A stretch of DNA of 36,969 nucleotides. Origin: Gammaproteobacteria bacterium (GTDB taxonomy: Bacteria; Pseudomonadota; Gammaproteobacteria; JACCXJ01). Where the stretch lies: positions 1 to 36,969 of the forward strand of contig JACCXJ010000336.1 in the NCBI GenBank assembly GCA_013697045.1, in the 5' to 3' direction. Shown piece after piece: positions 32,674 to 36,969 of the stretch (the first letter of the stretch is position 1; each line of letters begins with the position of its first letter). The notes beneath the pieces are model-generated. The model searched no databases. It had not been told where the DNA came from and saw only the letters and a list, made by a program, of their open reading frames with translations. Made by a program: the position numbers and the translations under genes.

Positions 32674-34621
32674 ATGGCCAGGAAGAAGGTCTACATTTCC
32701 TCCACATCCAAAGACCTCGGAGAACACCGCTCGGCGCTGAAAGCGACCCTGGAGCGGGCCGGCTTCGACGTGGAATGCATGGAGAACTACCCGGCCTTCG
32801 ACGAGCGGCCGAGGGACAAATGCCTGGCGGACGTGGCCGAATGCGATTACTACGTGCTCATCCTGGCGTGGCGCTATGGGTTTCAACCCGAGGACGACAA
32901 CCCGAGAAGGCTCTCCATCACCCATCTGGAATACGAAAAAGCGGTTCGGCTCAAGAAACCCTGCCTTGCCTTCTTGCTCGATCCCGAACACGCCTGGCCG
33001 CCGGGTCGCATCGATCCCAATGCCCTGTCGCCCCGCTCGAAGATCGGCAGGTTCCGCCAGACCGTCGAAACCGCCCACGGCCGGCGTTTCTTCACCACGC
33101 CCGACAGCCTCGCCGCCGCCGTGCTCGAACCCTTGCGCGAGGAAGAGCAGAAGCACCTGAGCGACGGCGAGAAGGCCAAGGCGCAGATCCGCGAGGCCTA
33201 TCTGGACTGGTTGCGGCGCAGTTGCGAAAGCGTCGACCTTCTGGGCCTGGACCTGAAGGAGAGCCAGAATGTCCGCCTCGGCCAGGCCTATGTACCGGCC
33301 GTGGCCACGGGGAAGGCCGGATCCGGCGAGCCGGAATCGCTCCGAGAAGGGCGCCACACGCTGCTTCTGCACCGCCTGGGAGAAGAATCCCTCTACGTCC
33401 CCGGCGCCCCCGGTTCCGGCAAGACCACCTTCTGCCGCTGGCTGGCCTTGCTTGCGGCGGGCGGGACGCTCCCGGCCCATCCCATCCCCGCCCCGAAAGG
33501 ATTCCGGGAAACACTGCCGGACGCCCTGCGCGGCCGGTTTCCCCTCTTGTGCCGGCTGCGGGAATGGGCCGGCCGCGAGGAGTGCCTGTCCGGCAAGGGC
33601 CACTGGACCCGCGCCCAACTGGAGGACAGCCTCTCCGGCTGGTTGGACCACACCCGTCCGGGCGGGCTGACCGCGGCGGTGTTCCGGGAGCAACTCACGG
33701 ACGGGCGTTGCCTTTTGATCCTGGACGGCGTGGACGAACTGCCGCAGGCGCTGCCAGGTGTTCATCTCGCGGCGCAACTTCATCACCGGCCTGGCCGACG
33801 CGCTGCCGGACTGGCTGAAGCGCGGCCATCGGGTCTTGCTCACGAGCAGGCCCTACGGTCTCCGCGACGACGACCGCCGCCGGCTCCGGCTCATCGAGGC
33901 GGAACTGGCGGAGCTGCCCGATCCCCTGCAGGACACCTTCATCCGCCGCTGGTACGCCGCCGCCGATCCGCCCAAGGCCCGGGAAAAGGCCGAGGGGCTT
34001 TTGAGCCATCTGGCGGAGCGGGAGGACCTCGCCGAGCTCCGCCGGAACCCCATGCTGCTCACCGCCCTCTGCGTCATGTGGGACCAGGGCCAGAAGCTGC
34101 CGCAGGATTTTTACCGGCTCTACGATGCGGTGTCGGGCCAGGTGCTCTACAAGCGGTATGCGACGGAGAACGACCGGGACCGGGCGCGGTTCCGGCTGGA
34201 GGCCGTCGCCCTCGGGATGCACCTCGGGCTCTCCGCCGAAAGGATCACCCCGAAAGGCGAGGTGGACATCGAGGAAATCGATCGCCATCTGGCGGCCTAC
34301 AGCCAGAGCGACGTGGTGACCGAGAGCGGCGCCGCCGACGCCGCCGGGCGGCGGGAAGACCTCTTGTCCAATTCGGGGCTCTTGTTGCCGCGGGACGGCG
34401 GCCGGGCGGCGTTCTACCATCTCAGCTTCCAGGAATTCCTGGCCGCCGTGCGGCTCCGGCGCATCGGCGACAAGCCCGAGGACCTGTTGCCGCACCATGC
34501 CCTCGCCTATGCGCACCGCCCCGAACTTAATCCTATCTGCCAGATCGATGCCTATGAAGAAGCCTTTATAACCACCAGGGGTACTCTCTATGAAAATTCT
34601 ACCGATAAGTTTCGCCCCTAG
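32674..34621 (+). pseudogene. DUF4062-NACHT NTPase, frameshifted and 3'-truncated
   Basis: From ATG 32674 the frame opens with the DUF4062 domain (KKVYISSTSKDLGEHRSALK, NYPAFDERPRDKCLADVAEC, YEKAVRLKKPCLAFLLDPEH; about residues 1-150), then a NACHT ATPase with Walker A GAPGSGKTTFCRWLA and Walker B CLLILDGVDELP. At about 33745-33760 it must move by one base to the overlapping frame (VFISRRNFITGLADALPDWL, RVLLTSRPYGL, NPMLLTALCVMW, FYHLSFQEFLAAVRLRRI), which is the rest of the NACHT-associated helical region. The family normally continues with ~200 or more residues of repeats; here the sequence changes near 34510 to AT-rich DNA and stops. NACHT proteins act as sensors in bacterial antiviral defence. 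Confidence 0.85.
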
Positions 34622-36044
34622 CTTTTTACTTAATGCAACACGGGGAGCGCTCATTGGGGCAGCCATCTTTTTGGTGTTTGCATTAGTTATGGCCGCTCTC
34701 GCCGCGCACTCCGACAAATCGATCGTAAAAACTAAAATAATGGATGCCATCAAAACCTCCGCCATACAAAGACCCGGAAAGTGGGATGTGACCGATAAGC
34801 GCGGCATTGACACTTTTACAGACTGTTTGGTCCTCCAGGCATCTATTCTCGATCACGGGAATTTTCTGCAGGACATGTTTGACTCGTTGGTGTACAAGCG
34901 AAAACTTTCAGGGACGTCCGAGCCAAAAATGCATCGATGCGATGTGCTTGTAGATGTTTTATATGACACGAATGTTGAATCACCCGGCGTAAGGAGCTAC
35001 AGCAGATATTGGTGGGGTTCGGCTGTAACCACAAGAATTGTGCTTGGAATGACCGGACTTTCAGTTGATGCCTATAGACAAACTATTTGGATACTATCTT
35101 TCGCATCTCTGCTTATATTTATACTCGTATTTTTCTTGTGTTATGGCCGGGTGTTTTTTGTATTCCTGCCTTTTTTTCTATCTTCAGTATTTGGATATGG
35201 TCTCTTAATACTAGGGCAAAGCATAGCGCATGCTCCGGAATTCATTGGCGGCCTATTACTATTGTCGGCTTACGGGCTGGGAAATGTACAAAGGCTATCG
35301 TTTGGTGTTAGGCCATTTGGTATAGTCTGCTCGGCTGTATATGCATCTATTTCGATCTAATGGATGCAAATGTTGTACTAATCGAAATAATGCTCTGCTG
35401 CCAGATAATTGCGCCGTACATTGCCCATGCGCATAAAATTGATTCCCCTGATGGGAAGATATCACCAACATTTAGCCCCCTCTTTCGAGAGATCGTTACA
35501 AATTCGTCATTTGTGATGGCGGGAGGATGTTTAGCAATAAATTTTGCGGGTAATCGGTTATTCTATTTCGAGTCACACGAACATTCATGATGTAGTTTTC
35601 ATGTGGACGTCGCACTTGTCATATCGCATGTCCGGCAGCCTTGCACCGGCCCAAAATCTACCACCCTCTTTGTACAAGCTTTTCGTTGCGCTCAAAGATC
35701 ATCGAGAATATCCATTTTACGGAATTTTTAGTAAAAGATTTGCCGATCTTTTCTATGCGTTGGGCTTTGCAGGTTGGGCCATTGCATTACCTTTTTGCTG
35801 GGTTCTGCATAAAAAAGGCAACCCGCATATCGATGCGGCGCTGGGTTTGACTATGGTCGCATCCCTTGTACCCGCATGGTTTCTTTTCTTCGAACAGCAT
35901 ACAATAATTCACGCGTGGATGACTGGACGTTTGGTAAGCTTGTTCTGCGGGCTTGGAATATCTCTGGCCGCTCTCGTCGCATGGGCCTATTTGGTCAAAC
36001 AGCCTGTAAGGCAAATCTCTAAAGAACAAAAACCGCCTGACTAA
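34590..36044 (+). pseudogene. AT-rich membrane-protein gene of unknown function, two frameshifts
   Basis: Three consecutive frames (34590-35360, 35360-35590, 35544-36044) read as parts of one ~480-residue membrane protein. The first has a helix near residues 19-41 (GALIGAAIFLVFALVMAALA), a soluble section with one Cys pair region (DCLVLQ, MHRCDVLVDVLYD), then several helices (IWILSFASLLIFILVFFLC, VFFVFLPFFLSSVFGYGLLI, FIGGLLLLSAYGLG). The third frame has further helices (ADLFYALGFAGWAIALPFCW, AALGLTMVASLVPAWFLFF, VSLFCGLGISLAALVAWAYL). GC is far below all neighbours by eye, implying recent transfer. No family recognised. The 5' start overlaps the end of the NACHT gene. Confidence 0.55.
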
Positions 36045-36190
36045 AATTCGATCGCCAATGATCTCATCGAGCGCCGCCATCTGCACCGAGATAGGCAGGG
36101 GCACCAGGCGGTCCTGTTTCAAGTGCTCGCGCAGCACCCGGCCGCGGCGGATCTTCTGCTCGATCGAGGCCTCGACGGCCCCCTCCCCCT
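36045..36190 (-). pseudogene. ATP synthase alpha-subunit-like C-terminal fragment
   Basis: The reverse frame contains EASIEQKIRRGRVLREHLKQ then DRLVPLPISVQMAALDEI, which resembles the alpha-subunit segment before the C-terminus (typically a basic RG-RLxExLKQ then PLPVxEQV). Only ~45 codons, with no continuation on either side. Tentative. Confidence 0.35.
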
Positions 36191-36196
36191 GTCCGC

Positions 36197-36455
36197 TACC
36201 TCTGGGCGAGGCTGCTCGCAGCCTCGATGAAATCTTCCCGCTCCTCTGCCCACCTGGCGAAAGCCGATGGGGATCATCGCCTTGGTGACCGACGCGGCGT
36301 CCATTAAGCAACTCCTGGGTTACCTCGGCGAGCCCACCGTCGACCGACCGGAAGCCGAGCGAACCGGTCCCTCCAGCAACGCCGCAAACGACTCGGTCGC
36401 GAAGACCGAGCCTTCCGGGGTGCAGGTCTATCCCTCGCCGCCCAGGGACTATTAG
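36197..36455 (+). pseudogene. IS91-type transposase, C-terminal remnant
   Basis: Starting at TACCTCTGGGCG (36197), the residues YLWARLLA, then in a shifted frame LDEIFPLLCP, then MGIIALVTDAASIKQLLGYL and GEPTVDRPEA, match the end of IS91/IS801-family transposases (YLWAxLLARIxEIFPLLCPxCG, MxIIAFVTD, IRxILxHLGEP). At least two frameshifts. The zinc-binding CPxCG is damaged. No terminal oriIS/terIS found in the window. Confidence 0.55.
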
Positions 36456-36592
36456 ACTACGACATTTACGATCCATGGATTGAAAGTTCTCATTAAGTTC
36501 TCTCTCGTGGCGTTGAGTTCCGTCGGACAGCGCGTGCTTAGCTTCTTACGGCATTCTGGGCCACTCATTGGAAGAGCAACCCCTCGGGGACG

Positions 36593-36928
36593 ATGGACGG
36601 AACGGTGTTGACGCTCGCTTTCATCGGCGCCGAGATCGCGGCCGTCGTGGTGGCCGGCTGGCAGGCCCATACGCACTTCGCACCGTCCGCCTCCACCGAG
36701 AAACCCTCTCCAACCGTCACGGCCGGCGGGGCAAATATCACTACTACACAAACCTCTGCGGGCACCATCACCATCGGCGGTGTGCACGGTATTCGACCGG
36801 AGGACTATCAAAGGGTATCGGCGGAATTGGGGGTCACCCAGGCCGCTCTCATAGGTTATGTAGTTAAGGAATGCCGAATATTGGCTCCAGACCGAACTGC
36901 AAGCGCCCGCGTTTCCGATCGCGCTTAG
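36593..36928 (+). pseudogene. N-terminal part of a TPR-associated membrane/secreted protein
   Basis: A 111-codon frame with an N-terminal hydrophobic segment (LTLAFIGAEIAAVVVAGW), a Pro/Thr-rich linker, TITIGGVHGI, and RPEDYQRVSAELGVTQAAL. The last motif normally continues as xxFFKILxxxxVPxEDLxxxLREIA ahead of TPR repeats in large signalling/conflict proteins. Here the frame becomes unrelated after TQAAL, so the downstream TPR part is missing or out of frame. Function unknown. Confidence 0.35.
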
Positions 36929-36969
36929 GGTGTGCGCGTTTGGCGTTGCCGGCGAGATAATCGATCCCC

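Noticed and set aside
32465-32707. Reverse frame containing VVDDVRQYGKVAAGHASGAG and LGLDPYEQDEARRK
   Set aside because: Composition looks protein-like, but the frame has no family match I can name and overlaps the start of the DUF4062 gene; possibly a gene end fragment, not supportable.

Overview
This window looks like a GC-rich proteobacterial chromosome, most likely gammaproteobacterial. The best anchor is the conserved housekeeping run ispE, tRNA-Gln(UUG), prs, rplY/ctc, pth and ychF at 1.0-5.6 kb. No 16S rRNA or other decisive taxonomic marker is present. The usual upstream neighbour of ispE (lolB) is missing; its place is taken by a small inverted-repeat element and by reverse-strand gene debris.

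Layout. 0-1 kb: a TPR fragment, a chimera of an FG-GAP secreted-protein start joined to a FabF C-terminus, and a 156-bp MITE-like element that ends on the ispE start codon. 1-5.6 kb: the housekeeping block. 6-9 kb: a SPOR-domain protein and an alpha/beta hydrolase that look foreign, flanked by fragments of a glutathione S-transferase and an AsmA-family protein. 9.2-11.5 kb: a truncated DUF4071-type N-terminal domain and a striking bacterial homologue of the sterol delta-24 reductase DHCR24. 11.5-16.8 kb: a degraded lipase, then two direct copies of a pbpC-3'/capD-5' segment. Between the copies lie a secreted protein, a GH19 cell-wall hydrolase, a frameshifted TIR protein and a DUF4231/SLATT two-helix membrane protein. 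16.7-18.6 kb: a CapD/WbpM-type nucleotide-sugar dehydratase. 18.6-19.7 kb: a decayed nhaD antiporter split by another MITE-like element. 20.1-22.7 kb: a delta-60-repeat/RTX secreted protein. 23-26.3 kb: a zinc-ribbon protein, an RRM protein, a periplasmic cyclophilin, HMG-CoA lyase and a HigBA toxin-antitoxin pair. 26.5-31.6 kb: a tungstate-type ABC operon (tupB-tupC-tupA) with a ModE/substrate-binding regulator, divergent from an OprP-like porin, with a palindrome between them. 31.8-37 kb: an unknown membrane-anchored protein, a frameshifted DUF4062-NACHT ATPase, an AT-rich broken membrane-protein gene, and fragments of an ATP synthase alpha subunit, an IS91-type transposase and a TPR-associated protein.

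How it works together. Two functional groups stand out. The oxyanion group (ABC importer, regulator and outer-membrane porin from one divergent promoter region) could carry tungstate or molybdate across both membranes. The second is a scattered set of conflict-system domains (TIR, SLATT, DUF4071 N-domain, DUF4062-NACHT), most of them frameshifted or truncated, embedded in a high density of pseudogenes and small inverted-repeat elements. The picture is an accessory-gene graveyard on both sides of stable core genes. All assignments are from reading the sequence; no database search was run.
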